Below are positions 47,177 through 57,686 of a DNA stretch of 64,000 nucleotides, piece after piece (the first letter of the stretch is position 1; each line of letters begins with the position of its first letter). The position numbers were made by a program, and so were the translations under genes. The notes below the pieces were generated by a model. It did not search any database. It saw only the letters and a program-made list of their open reading frames with translations, and was not told the origin of the DNA. Location: contig OZ022499.1 in assembly GCA_963989385.1 (NCBI GenBank), positions 79,535,903-79,599,902 on the forward strand. Direction: 5' to 3'. The stretch comes from Ctena decussata (Eukaryota > Mollusca > Bivalvia > Lucinida > Lucinidae).

Positions 47177-50100
47177 TGACAACTTATGCGCCACACCGAA
47201 ACCTGTCATCATGGTCATGATTGACCGAGACAGTATAGATAGAAAGAAAGAAAGAAAGAAAGCTATGCCAGAGCAAACAGTGCAGACCCTGATCAGACTG
47301 CTCCAATGGGAGTCTACACTATTTTTCATTTCTCTGAAACCAGCAAAACAGTTCACAGAATAGATTTATTCTCAAATGTGCTGAATTTTTTTTCCATACT
47401 AAATTCTATCATGCAGCGTTTTACATAAGAAAAGTCTGATTCACTGATTTTTCCCAAAAAAATGCTATAGTCTGTTTGCTCCCAAGAGTGCAAATGGGAC
47501 TTAGCTAATTTTCTTGAAAACGATGAAAGTTCCATCAAATGGTCTTATGTCTTAATGATTCCCATAAATATACATAATTGAAAACGAAAAATCCAAATTT
47601 TTGGATGTTTTTTTGTAAAATATATTCCATTAACAGTAACACAGAAACTGAGCAGCTTCACTGAAGGGCACCGTATGCTTGTTAGAACAGCCAAAATATT
47701 GTTGATAGGCAATAGCGTAAACTTGCTGTTTACTACAGGTGTGGGGGTATATGAATGAGATAGTAAAATGTATTCACCTGTTCGCATGGTGTCACTGGTC
47801 AGGTGATGCTATGTTGTAAATAAACATTGAACTTTTATATACTTTTGCGAGTAAAAGGTTTATGTTCCAAAATTTGCTAATATATGGGTGAAACAAAATG
47901 TAAAAACAAAATGGATTCAGAATGAAATTTCAATCAATTATGCAAATTTTGTTCTAGGGATAGCATACATTGGTCACATGCTCTAATACGTAAGACTAAA
48001 CAGGAATTCCAACAGCCAACTTTTACTCCCTGGTAATTAAGAGGTGAAAATGACATATTTTAGGTCCATTTTTGTATAGAAACTTTTTATGCAAAGCCTC
48101 ACATTTTTAAAAAATTATAATTTTGTTATGTATAAGATGAAAAGTAAGAATGAGCAATTCAAAAATCTTATGCCTCTGACCAATTTTGAGAAAATATTGG
48201 GGATGCAATTTGCATTTGGGAGCAAATGGACTATAACATGCTGATTTTTCTATAAAAGAAAAAAAAATCAAGCAAGTTAGTTTTTTCAAAATAAATTCTA
48301 ACATGCTGATTTTTCCAATATAAATTTGATTTTTTAATATTAAATAACACTAATGTGATTTTTCCAAAATAAATTCTGACATGCTGATTTTTTGAACAAC
48401 TTAATTTGTATGCAGCAGGAACTCCAGATAAAATGGCGTCTTTGCATTACTCTGGTAAAATTTTTCTTACTATTTTTTCAAAACTTATGTTGAAACCCTT
48501 CATTAGAGCTGCCCCAATAAGGCAGTTCTAAGGTGGGATCACAAATGATTATCTGCAGAAGTTATCGTAATCCCACCCTACTGAAACCTCTGACAACCAT
48601 GGACACTCTTGATTTTTACTAACTGAAAGGAAATTGTTTTACAGAGTATCCATGCTACTAACTCTTCTTGAAGGCCTGAACAAAATCCTCTACTGACTTG
48701 AAGGAGGCTAAATCACACTTCATACATCGTATATTCTCATTCTTAGTTTTCTTTTTCAGCTCTCCTGCAGTGACCTCCCCTTCCTTCTCATTACGGCAAG
48801 CTAATATCACCTTTGCACCTGTTTAAAACATGACAGCATTATATGAGCCAAATCTAGCAAAACTGTTGCTTAAGGTGAATGGGTACATTTTAAAGGGAGG
48901 CAACTCTGCTATTTTCATCTTTGCATCCCTTCTCAATTGGAGGTCAACTCTTAAAAGAAAGAATTTGCTCCTTCATTTAAGAGTAGACCCTTTTTGAATG
49001 GCATTTGTTGTCCAGGGAAGAAAACAGGAAGTCAAAAATTGTTCCCCTTTGCAAAAATGGCAGAAAAATTGTGATTTCCCATACAAGGAGAAGACTTAAA
49101 CTGTACAGTGAAGACACAAACCAGTCTCTGAATCTGTGCACTCTATCTAAAACTTTTATACCTTCCTTTTGCACCGTGCTTGCAGAATCCCTGGGATCCA
49201 CACATAATGTGTGCATGCAGATTTCCTTGGATCCATACATGGTGTGTGCATGCAGAATCCTTGGGATCCATACATAATGTGTGCATGCAGATTTTCTGGG
49301 ATCCATACATGGAGTGTGCTTGCAGATTTCCTGGGATCCATACAAGATGTAAGCAAACAGCAAAGATTCTGATCAGACTGCCCCAAGGCACAGGTTGGTG
49401 CAAGTCTTTCATATGAAAGTTTCAATATGCTATGAGCACCCATTTTTGCCTTTGGCAACTCATTATATAGTTCCAGTAGTTTTTAGTAATATAGTACAGA
49501 AATGAAATCATTATATTGTCAACAATTCTGAATAAACCTAGACGCCAAACAAGTCACATATTGAAATCGGTTATTTCAATCAAATATTGTAATAAGCAAA
49601 AGAATAACAATTATCTCCAAAATGTAAACCCAAATATACAAATTTTGAAGTCAGCAATGATAACTTAAAAGTAAACCCCAGTCACATTTCCAAGCAGGGC
49701 TCCAGATAAGAAGAGGAAACGGAGATAACTTAGGGATATTTTCCATAAAAACATACATTGTGACCCCTTATTTGACCTGTCATATCAAGATGGTTCTATT
49801 GAGGGGTCATAACATGTTACCATTGAGAAATAGAAAAAATTATCTCTGGATTATTTCTGTAACCCCTTCTATTCTGTAGCCCGGCCAAAGATACCATCCA
49901 TATAAGTATGTTGGAATTACAACTGAGTCTTGTTATCTTTAACACTCATATTTCAAACTGTCCTCTTTATAATGTGTGTCATGGCAGGGGTCAGCCTAGG
50001 GTTGTCATACAGGGAGAAGTTTTGCAAACATTTTCTGAATTTCAGGGAGAAGTTTTACCCCAAGTTTTAGATTTTCTATATGGTTTATACAATTTGACAT

Positions 50101-53100
50101 CTCTCTCAGCTCAAAATAGGGAGAAGTCAGTCAGCTTAGGGAGACTATTTCTCCCATTTCTCCCTCTAAACTGACCCCTGCAAGGTAAATTTATGAAAAC
50201 GTACTGTATTTTTCTTTAAGAGCTATGGTCATCAAAATGCGCAACAATACCTCTTTTTGCCAAGTCTTCAGCTACATGACGCCCTATTCCTGTATTTCCA
50301 CCTGTCACTATAGCAACTTTACCATCCAACTTCACTGGGCTCATACATCGGGCACCACGGAACCACTGTCTGTAACGAACACATAGGAAACTCCTCAGTT
50401 TGGTAACTCTCAGTGTTATATTAGTATGGCTTTCTGGGGTGAGGTGACTTGTGACTTGTATCGTACAGCTGGTAATTTCTGCGGGTGTTTATTTCTGCAT
50501 ATTTCTGCGGATTCAATCATAAAATGGGCAGAAATAAAAATCACAGAATATTGTTATTAAGAATCTGTTTGCAGTAGCAGCAACTCTTTCTTATATTTAT
50601 CTTCAATTTTTAGATTTATTGCTACTGAGATAATGATTTTTTTGGGATAAACAATAAACACCTTCAATAGATTTAATTGTTCTTTGAAAACTTGAATTGT
50701 GGCATTAATTAAAGTTAATTGAAAAACTTATGGCTGTTTAAATATTACAACTGTCAGTCAAGCAAAGATGAGCCGCGACACGAGAAAACCAACAAAGTGG
50801 TCGTGCAGCCAGCACAGACTCAGATCAACCAGGGCATCCGGCAAGTTTGATCAGACTCTTTGCTGAGCACTTAAAAGGTAGCTAAGAGTCTAAGCTACCT
50901 CCATGCGGACAGAAAAAGACTCTGATCAGACTGGGCGGATGCCCAGGCTGATCTGAGTCTGCGCAGACTGCGCTGGCGCACAACCACATTGTTGGTTTTG
51001 TCATGTCATGGATCAGATGTTATACAGCTGCTAATCAGCAAATAGCATAATTGTGACCCATGACTAACTGGCTAATTATAACAAGTCTTGCAATATACAT
51101 GTACTTCTTGAAAAAAAAAAAGTATTTTACATATTCTTATTGTGTCACTTCATTTTCTCATATGCTGTCAAACATATGCCAGTAGTACTCGGTTTGAAAT
51201 CCACAGAAGAAGAGTTGTCAGAAGACAATGAAGAGGGCCTCATGGGTGCCTGATGGAGGCTCACAGTTTCAAAGACTTATGGACAGTGTTGGAGATAAAG
51301 ACAAAATCACTGAGCCATGAAATATAGGTCACAGTGACCTACAAATAGTAAGAAGCCATTAACAGAGTCAGCCTGAACCATTTAACCAGGTTAGATAGAT
51401 ATCTACTAGGATAGTGCTCAAGATATGTCAAATCACTGAACCATGAAATATAGGTCACAATGATCTTTTAACAGTATGAGGTCATTCACAGTGTCAGACT
51501 GATTGACTATGCCAGGTATGATGTTAAACCATCAAACAGTAATTATGGAAATATACATGTAAGGCAAAATGACTGGACTATGAATAAAGGTAAAAATAGT
51601 GCTCAAGATGTCAGTCAAACTCACTGAACCATGAAATGTAGATCACAGTAATTTATGAATGGTATGAGGTCATTGGTACTGTCAGACTCATTGACTTTGC
51701 CAGGTATGATGTTAACCCATCAAAAAAGGGAAATATAAGGCAAAATCACTGGACTTTGAATAAAGGTCAAGGGCATGAAGGAGCATGGTGGACACTTGCA
51801 GCAGCTGCAATTATAGGGATATGCTGCCCAAGAGACTATCTTTAGGACCTGGTACATTTGTCAATCCCGAAGATGAAGACATGCGGCATATAAAAATACT
51901 TCCACCCGCATTCGACGGGCCTTAAATAGTAGCTCTAAGCGTTTGCCTGACGACTTTGAAGGTTGTGAAAAATAGCCATCAGAGGAGATGGCAAATCCCC
52001 CGACCAAAGACCCCCATGGGCCTTGGTAAAAAGGGTGCACTTCAAAACACATGCAAGTAATATATTGTCATTCTTTTATGCTTCTGATTGACATAATCTG
52101 TTTAACAGATGCATGATTATCTAACACTCAGACTAAAATAGTACGCTTGACTGCTAAAAAGAAGTAATATCTCAAACAGCCACCATATACATAAATATAT
52201 AAAGCATATGATACATTAAACTTTCAAAATGTGTGAATAACTTCTAAACTACAAGCCTACAAACCTAATTTTGAGCTCTCTAGTAAGTGAATTTGGACAA
52301 AGAATCCAAATCTGGAGAAAAAAAAAATTTTTTGGTGGGGGGGAGGGGGGGGGGAATGTGGAGGGGTCAGAGAGAGAGTTAGGAACACTGATAAGATATC
52401 ACAGCATGTAATAGGTATACGGTTATTAAAATTGTGGAGCAGGCAAGACTTACACAGATATGGAGCAGACTTAAACAGCAGCTCAAATTACAAAGGGAAA
52501 TAACTCACAAAGTATGAATTCAAGAGTTGTCATTCATGTATGAGACAAATCGACAAGACCTGTTCTTCATATCTGTGAAGTATCATGAAAATATTTCAAA
52601 AGGTATTCAAGCTATGGAGCGGACACCTAAAATCATCAAAGGGAAATACCCGGTAACTCAAAAAGTAAGAAAGAAGAGTTGTCATTCTTGTTCGCGACAC
52701 ATCATCATGACCTGTTCTACAACAGTAACATATTTGTGAAGTATCATGAAAAAATTTCAAAAGCTATTCAAGTTATACAGCGGAAACGAAATCATACCCA
52801 AAACCATCAAGGGGGAATAACTCAAAAAGTAAGAAAGCAAGAGTTGTCACTCTTGTTGGCGACACATCATCATGGCCTGTTCTACATATCTGTGAAGTAT
52901 CATGAAAATATTCTAAAAGGTATTCAAGTTATGGAGCGGACACGCATCTGCCAAAAAATCACACCTAAAACCATCAAGGGGAAATAACTCAAAAAGTAAG
53001 AAAGCAAGAGTTGTCATTCTTGTTCGTGACACATCACCATGACCTGTTCTACATATCTGTGAAGTAATGGGTATCATGAAAATATTCCAAAGGGTATTCA

Positions 53101-56100
53101 AGTTACAGAGCAAACACGAATCTGCCAAAAAACTCACCAAAGGGGAAATAACTCAAAAAGTACAATAGCAAGAGTTACCATTCTTGTACGTGACCCATCG
53201 TCATGACCTGTTCTACTTAACTGTGAAGTATCATGAAAATATTCCAAAGGGTATTCAAGATATAGAGCGGACAAGAATGTTTACGGACGGACAGGCGGAC
53301 AGACGGACGCCAGGCTCATCGCTGTATCCCCCGAACCTTTCGGCCAGGGGATAAAAATATGAAAGACCAAGGAAGCACATTCATTTTATCATGGTGTACT
53401 TTTAACATCGTCAAACATGTTGGACTCTCTCAGGGGTTTTGAGGATCTGGGAAGAAAGTTGTCCCGGCTACTGGATCTCTCAGTATGTACATAGCGGTAC
53501 ATTCTACAAAAGAAACTAACTGCCTCTCACGGAGGCCATATATTTACCAGAAGCTGAGGAAAATTGTAATTCTATAATAGGAACTTGGGAGCTGTGAAGT
53601 TTTTGGGAACAGGGAGCAAAATAAGCAATAAGTTACTTGATATCTTTCAGTGCTCCAGATAAGCAGCGTATTTGCGTAAATACCTAATAAAATGATTGAA
53701 AAACACTAATGACCTTTTCCTGTAAGCGTACCAATACGCAAACAAAATTCCCGGTACGCAATGACCCAAAAGACAGAAGCGTAATGGCCGTGTTATCCAA
53801 GGTTCTCATGTGTAAAGAAAAGCGTCGGGTGTAATTCCTGTGCCGCTTGTTCAACTGTCTGTGTTGACCTCGCAGATTTACCGCAGCGTTATTTATAGAT
53901 ATACTGGTACTCGTTCTGTACATGGTGAGCAAGTAATGGCGGGAAACATGTTGAAAAATTGGCGGGAAAGAATCTTAATGTGAACAAACCGATTTTCGAA
54001 AAAGTCGCGGTTTCCGGGAATTTAATCTGACTGGCGCTTATAATCATATACCGGTAGTTACTATCTCAGATGACAGCAAATTTATGTTACCGTTTGCATT
54101 TTGCAGGTAAAAGCTGGTCTAATGCTTAGGCATTACGTGCTTTACGCACATCAGGCACGAGTGAAATACAAAATTCAGGATAGAGTAAGTGTCCAGGAAA
54201 AGGCTCAGAACTTCGACAGGCATCCTGGAACTATAAATTTTCCCTTTGGGAGCCCGGATCCTTCTCTCGGATTCACACCATTTAATAAGCATGGTAATTT
54301 TAATTTTCTGGCTACACCCCTATAATTATAATTTTGACACAGATATTCAATCAGCGCGATGCCTCGTCACGATGCGGTAGATCTAAATACAGCCATATAG
54401 TGTTGACAAAATTTGTTTATAATTGCTTTATAATGATCTAAGTCTACCGGATTAAGGTTCAGTTATTGGCGATTAAGAGACACGTGCCTACGACGATTTT
54501 TGTAACGTCATATGTAAAAACAGTTTACAACCCCACTGTTGTTCCAGTCAAGGTGTTATCAACGCGTGGCTGCTTTGAAAGCTAAATTCTGATTTATTGA
54601 AAATTTTAAGGAGATCTAGACGGGGGGGGGAATTTTAAGGAGATCTAGACGGGGGGGGGGGGGGGGGGGTAATTATCTGCGTCTGCGCCGGATTTTTCGC
54701 TTCCTGAGACGCCAAATTCGGCGTCCTCAAGATGTTCTTGTGAAAAGGACTGAACTTCAATATAGAAACAAGAAAACACTGTTCTTACAGGTCAGCCTGT
54801 CCAGGATTTACATTGTTAGTGAAAACACAGATCTTTGACTGTCAGAGCTTGGTCTACAAAAGTGTATCCTGAAGGATTTTTTATTCAGTGGCTGGTCTGT
54901 GTGTTGACTATTGTATACAGATAGATATCCATAGATGCAAAATAATGGTGATGCAAAATGTTAAAATGCCAGCACTATTGCTTACTCCAATTATACCAAA
55001 CTGCACAAATAAAAATCAGAACACCCAATTAAAAGCAAAATCAGTGGGTAATGCAAGTTGGATCACCCAATCATAATTCAGAATACCCAATTATACTCCA
55101 ACTCCATATTCTCGCGGCAATCATATTCTCGCGGTAGTGCTATATAAAAGCCCTCAGGCACACATGTCTCCTTATTTTTATATTGTCTTTCAGGCTTCAG
55201 GAATACAAAGTATTAAAATACATAAGATTTCAGTTCTGTCTCTTTTTGAAGATTCTGTGACTTCTTAAAGCCAAAGTAGTGAAAAATCACCAAAGGTGGT
55301 AATAAGGAACACCCCAGGATGATAAAAGTGGCAATAAAATAGAAATTAATTGTCCGATCATGTTATTTCTTGCTTTATTTGATCTAAGAATGGTTATACT
55401 CAACACTTTAAATAAGGAAATATTTCTGCTTGCATTTTATTTGCTTATGTTGAGGCAAATATCCATATACCGTGAGAATATGGAGTCGGTATTTCTGCCT
55501 CACCACTTTGGGGTAGTACTGTGTGCACATAAAAATATGACACTCACCAGAAGGTAGAAAACACAAAAATGCCTTGAGCGTAAAGATAAAATACTAGAGG
55601 GCTCAACTACATATAGTATGTTGAATTGTTGGTCCTCCTTATTTGGCCAGGCTTGCTTATATCTTAAGTACCGTGAGAATAGGGAGTGCCAGTCTAATAA
55701 AAAAATCAGTGGGTAATACCCAACTAACCAAAAAGCCTTATCTGGAGCCCTGATCTTTACAGAATCCCTGTTGTATACCATACCCTGGTATATTATATAT
55801 GATATATTGGTGTTTTTCGATAAAAGTAATTAATCTGAATGAGTTACTTGACCCCTTTATAATACATCCAAACCATGTTGTATCCCATAGTCTTGCAAAT
55901 ATGCTGATTTTCAGTAATTCTATGCTTATCGGTATTTCGGTGCTTTTCGGTAATTCTATGGACCCATAATAATGTACCACCACCATTTACTGTAACTTAC
56001 TGTAACCTCGACACCAACAGGTTAGGGAGAAGCTCAAATGGAGCTATATAGCCCGATCGAGCTATATAGCCCGATCGAGGTATAGAAATTGTATTATAAT

Positions 56101-57686
56101 TGGAAGAATCTTCACCTGAATCCATTTTGAATATAATTGCAAAATTTTGAGTACTGCACTTTCAATATTGATGAAAATCATGTTGGAATGCAAAGCAATT
56201 TGATTTTTCTGCCGTTGCGTTTTTGTGAAAGAACCACATGTATGTATAAGCATGTTTCTTCCCATTCCCCTGACATTTCTATAATTGCAGTCCAATTATA
56301 CTTCTGAGATGATCCCAGCGGGTACTCGGACAAAACGGACCATGGACAAAACGGACCAGACAAAACGGACCACGGTTAGGACAAAACGGACCACGTTTCA
56401 GGACAAAACGGACCACGTTTCAGGACCAGACGGACCACGCTAGAAGAACCAGACCATTAATTGGTGTCAGTTAAAAGATTAAGGAGTATATAATTACCAA
56501 AGACAATGTTAAATGGTCACAATTATTTGACTATTGTTCATGATCTCAACTATCTTTGGTTGTCGCAACTATCTAATTAATCTAATGGTAAGATTTTTTA
56601 TCTTTGAAGCATGCAAATTTATTTTATTAGTGTTGCAACTAAAATAAATCATGCTTTCTCAAAGTTAACGGAAGGTCTGAACGTGGTCCGTTTTGACCTT
56701 AAACGTGGTCCGTTTTGTCCTGAACGTGGTCCGTTTCGTCCTGAACGTGGTCCGTTTTGTCCCAAGCGTGGTCCGTTATGTCCGTGGTCCGTTTTGTCCG
56801 TGGTCCGTTATGTCCCTAATTCATCCCAGCGTAGCAGGTATGTATACCATGACACAGAAGTGGATATATCTGTCCAGTTTGAGGGGGCATCTCAAAGATA
56901 TTCTTGTATTTAAATTTTTCTCAATTTGCATAAAACGCAACGGTGGAAGTTCAATTTTTTTACAAAATCATAAAAGGTTTGTCATACTTTATGCTGCTGT
57001 TCATATCAAATTTTGCAGTTCAGCTTCAGTGCAAATGCAGAAGCAATAATGCTTTAATTTCCATTCATTTTATACCTCGATCGGGCTATATAGCTCGATC
57101 GGGCTATATAGCTCCATTTGAGCTTCTCCCTAACCTGACCAATTCAAGCAATTTCTGCTTCTGTGGGTGCATCTTGATAGGTTTGTTGATATCCGGTTTC
57201 ATAGTACGTCCGGTAGCATGCGGCCGTAAATTTCCGTGGGTGTTGTCTCCAATGTGTATTCAGACGACTTTTAAATGAGTTGCCCGCTTTCATATCATAT
57301 TTAATCAGGTCATATCCTTTCAAGTTAATTTCAACATCCTTAAGGGCTTATGTTTCTTGTTGCCTTATGTCATGCCGTCTCAAAATAAAATTTCTTATCT
57401 TATCTTATCTTTTAATGTCAGGTTTCAAACACGTTTCAGTAATTCCAATTACTGCGGGCTGTGTCTCTAAAACAAAATTTGACAATTCATGGAATTTGGG
57501 TACGAAACATTTGGGTCCGGATAACAAGCACTCTATTTCAGTTTACGTTTGCACTTACCGAATAGCGTATAATACTCCAGCGACTACTGCAATGATAATT
57601 GGCCACCAGGACTCAAACACAGCTTCTGGATTTGGCATTCCCGGAGGAAGGCCAGGGAAATCTGGGTGTTTATTCTTCGAACTCAT
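41956..57686 (-). CDS. Retinol dehydrogenase 11/12/13/14-like short-chain dehydrogenase, complete, 7 exons
   Basis: Exons in coding order: 57686-57559, 50369-50251, 48818-48663, 45756-45652, 44857-44639, 43670-43463, 42070-41956. Phases agree and the sum is 1050 nt (349 residues plus TAA). Seen: a proline-rich N-terminus, one hydrophobic anchor (about 27-42, WWPIIIAVVAGVLYAI), the NAD(P) loop TGGNTGIG (65-72), ACRN (89-92), CDLASF (117-122), LVNNAG (142-147), YSQSK (221-225, catalytic Tyr and Lys) and VNPGVTKT (251-258). This is the classical Rossmann-fold SDR layout and length, close to membrane RDH enzymes that interconvert retinal and retinol or other aldehydes and alcohols using NADP(H). 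The substrate is unknown here. Oddity: the family's VSS catalytic-serine motif reads NTTAAAY (192-198), with Ala195 where the catalytic Ser normally sits. The start is the first ATG, directly before the anchor. Introns carry a LINE and many foldback elements. It converges with WDR27. Confidence 0.93.
42185..42419. mobile_element. GAGCC palindromic MITE, copy 8
   Basis: Between RDH-like exons 7 and 6; AATT-flanked, with middle parts shortened. Confidence 0.85.
42599..42751. mobile_element. Foldback MITE
   Basis: CTCTAGCATTGAATTGTTGA faces TCAACAATTCAATGCTAGAC, with GTAATAATTC / GAATTACTA next. Confidence 0.75.
43003..43217. mobile_element. TTAAGGTG-family MITE
   Basis: TTAAGGTGAATGGGTACAAC to GAATGATACCCTTCACAG. 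Confidence 0.7.
43463..43670 (-). CDS. RDH-like exon 6
   Basis: Acceptor ATTTCAG, donor GTAAGT; phase 1 in, phase 2 out. It encodes GVTMNAVNPGVTKTGIHRFM and EDGAQSTIFCCVAEAL, ending SGQYY. Reading straight on gives TAA, but that TAA overlaps the GTAAGT donor and the family continues past this point, so I splice to exon 7. Confidence 0.9.
43884..44027 (-). repeat. Short GCTCGCCTGAAC repeat, inverted
   Basis: AGCTCGCCTGACAGCACCTT to AAGTTCNNGAAGAGCTATTG in complement, with GCCAACGCCAACGCC between; an internally deleted copy of the 10541 family. Confidence 0.65.
44124..44357. mobile_element. GAGCC palindromic MITE, copy 9
   Basis: GAGCTGCAACACGAGAAAAT to TTCTCGTGTCAAGGCTCA, in RDH-like intron 5. 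Confidence 0.84.
44639..44857 (-). CDS. RDH-like exon 5 (YSQSK active site)
   Basis: Acceptor CTTACAG, donor GTAAAA; phase 1 in and out. It encodes HVLLVHLLLDTMKKSAPARI, INTTAAAYQLGEIDFDDIN, then KGYSQSKLAVAMFTVQFAKK. Confidence 0.92.
45652..45756 (-). CDS. RDH-like exon 4 (NNAG motif)
   Basis: Acceptor CTTTCAG, donor GTCAGT (weak); phase 1 in and out. It encodes EEELHILVNNAGVMMCPYA and DDKMEQQLQINYL. The junction codon becomes Ser170, where relatives usually have Gly. Confidence 0.88.
45889..47013 (+). CDS. LINE reverse transcriptase, partial
   Basis: The element's 374-residue open frame from its first Met. It has the RT palm motifs MDFAKAFD (21-28), GVPQGSVLGP (78-87) and FADD (108-111). 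It is a retroelement fragment, not a host gene. Confidence 0.85.
   Translation: MQANLDRANNKGHKQTDLIIMDFAKAFDKVPHRRLIYKLEYYGIRNDILRWISAWLSGRTQKVVLDGVCSDPLPVLSGVPQGSVLGPILFLIFINDLPDNISSTVRLFADDCVLYRNIRRSEDQQILQDDLDKLALWEEAWLMKFNVAKCHSMRVTRHPPPKQIIHGYTLHNQVLENVSSAKYLGVEITDDLEWGQHINEITSKATKTLGFLRRNLTFASKEIKAAAYKTLVRPKLEYAAPVWMPHHQVDINRIEKVQRTAARWTCRRWRNQSHVGEMLEELQWPDLQERRQQASLSLFYKIHNNLAIVDKNKYLSEVGEGSRRTRSHPFQYHRPNAYTDGFKNSFFPRTIATWNGLTTEAVSSETVDGFKAKI
47109..47262 (+). repeat. T-runs and GAAA microsatellite in LINE 3' end
   Basis: Two long T-runs (47109-47127, 47143-47176) and a GAAA run at 47243-47262. Confidence 0.85.
47270..47332. repeat. GCAAACAGTG-type hairpin fragment
   Basis: GAGCAAACAGTGCAGACCCT directly follows the LINE tail; GGGAGTCTACACTATTTTTC follows. 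Confidence 0.5.
48418..48592. mobile_element. Hairpin MITE fragment (CTCCAGATAAG family)
   Basis: AACTCCAGATAAAATGG at the left; centre AGAGCTGCCCCAATAAGGCA with flanking ACCCTTCATT / AAGGTGGGAT. Confidence 0.5.
48663..48818 (-). CDS. RDH-like exon 3
   Basis: Acceptor AAACAG, donor GTTAGT (less common but fits); phase 1 in and out. It encodes AKVILACRNEKEGE and IRCMKCDLASFKSVEDFV. A read-through stop codon lies right after the donor. Confidence 0.88.
48870..49090. mobile_element. TTAAGGTG-family MITE
   Basis: TTAAGGTGAATGGGTACATT to GTGATTTCCCATACAAGG; followed by a 36-bp tandem array. Confidence 0.65.
49180..49345 (+). repeat. ~36-bp tandem array
   Basis: Four to five units of TGGGATCCATACATNNTGTG and TGCATGCAGATTTTCC. 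It is open on both strands, giving cysteine-rich mock frames. Confidence 0.85.
49694..49883. mobile_element. Hairpin MITE (same family), decayed
   Basis: CAGGGCTCCAGATAAG at the left and CCTTCTATTCTGTAGCCC at the right; the middle stem CTGTCATATCAAGATGG is imperfect. Confidence 0.65.
49985..50178. mobile_element. hAT-like short foldback
   Basis: CAGGGGTCAGCCTAGG faces CTAAACTGACCCCTG. Internal GGGAGAAGT units recur. A related piece (GAGTCTCCCTGTTTTAGGAG) lies near 9768-9860. Confidence 0.55.
50251..50369 (-). CDS. RDH-like exon 2 (cofactor loop)
   Basis: Acceptor GTTACAG, donor GTATTG; phase 2 in, phase 1 out. It encodes QWFRGARCMSPVKLDGKVAI, TGGNTGIG and VAEDLAKR. Confidence 0.92.
50770..51015. 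mobile_element. GAGCC palindromic MITE, copy 10
   Basis: GAGCCGCGACACGAGAAAAC at the left, decayed right end (GTCATGTCATGGATCA), with a short duplication of GCGCAGACT inside. Confidence 0.84.
51190..51800 (+). repeat. Diverged tandem repeat
   Basis: CACTGANCCATGAAATATAG with GGTCACAGTGACCT recurs at about 51308, 51435 and 51622, with CCAGGTATGATGTTAANCCA between. No gene is visible. Confidence 0.6.
52318..52362 (+). repeat. A/T/G homopolymer tract
   Basis: AAAAAAATTTTTT, then G-runs with single T and A. Confidence 0.85.
52490..53355 (+). repeat. ~170-bp tandem repeat element
   Basis: Units contain GGGAAATAACTCAAAAAGTA, AGAGTTGTCATTCTTGT and GTGAAGTATCATGAAAATAT, about five copies. It ends with a GGACGGACAGGCGGACAGAC run and TTTCGGCCAGGGGATAAAAA. 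Confidence 0.75.
53648..55752. mobile_element. 2.1-kb element with short inverted ends
   Basis: The left end CAGTGCTCCAGATAAG and right end CTTATCTGGAGCCCTG pair at 15 of 16 bases. The same terminus is found on the short hairpin elements at 2889, 31097 and 49694, suggesting one superfamily. A near copy of CCGTGAGAATANGGAGT occurs twice inside (about 55470 and 55671). No transposase was recognised. Confidence 0.5.
54597..54671 (+). repeat. Tandem duplicate ending in G-runs
   Basis: AATTTTAAGGAGATCTAGAC followed by a G-run occurs twice; the second run is about 18 G. Confidence 0.85.
56019..57136. mobile_element. 1.1-kb foldback element with perfect 66-bp ends
   Basis: 56019-56084 and 57071-57136 are exact inverted copies, beginning AGGTTAGGGAGAAGC and including GCTATATAGCCCGATCGA twice. 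Inner arms also face each other: an ACAAAACGGACCACG array (56331-56448) and its complement (56678-56815). It lies in intron 1 of the RDH-like gene. Confidence 0.8.
57395..57415 (+). repeat. TCTTA microsatellite, probable retroelement tail
   Basis: TTTCTTATCTTATCTTATCT after AAAATAAAA, preceded by ~120 bp that look like a LINE or SINE 3' end. It lies about 150 bp from RDH-like exon 1. Confidence 0.55.
57559..57686 (-). CDS. RDH-like exon 1 (start codon, membrane anchor)
   Basis: ATG at 57686-57684, donor CGGTAAGT; ends in phase 2. It encodes MSSKNKHPDFPGLPPGMP and then the single hydrophobic helix. The + strand open frame across it is only its shadow. Confidence 0.9.

Larger units (their letters stand above)
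45829..47262 (+). mobile_element. 5'-truncated LINE (CR1/jockey-type) in RDH-like intron 3
   Basis: The reading frame is open from about 45829, before the first ATG (45889), and starts at the typical GFRxGRSCETQL block. It then runs through MDFAKAFDKVPH, SGVPQGSVLGPILF, the catalytic FADD and KYLGVEI to the thumb/C-terminal region (SKLEYAAPVW-like, RTAARW), with the stop at 47013. No endonuclease domain is present, so the copy is 5' truncated. The 3' UTR has T-runs and ends in a GAAA tetranucleotide tail (about 47243-47262). It lies antisense to the host gene, about 70 bp upstream of exon 4 in transcript order. No stop or frameshift interrupts ~395 codons, which suggests a fairly young insertion. 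Clade assignment is by general motif style only. Confidence 0.85.

Noticed and set aside
49005..49458. Small cysteine-rich secreted peptide
   Set aside because: The periodic residues come from the 36-bp tandem array and appear on both strands.
51861..52052. 63-codon minus-strand frame
   Set aside because: No recognisable motif, next to degenerate repeats; no splice context for either host gene.
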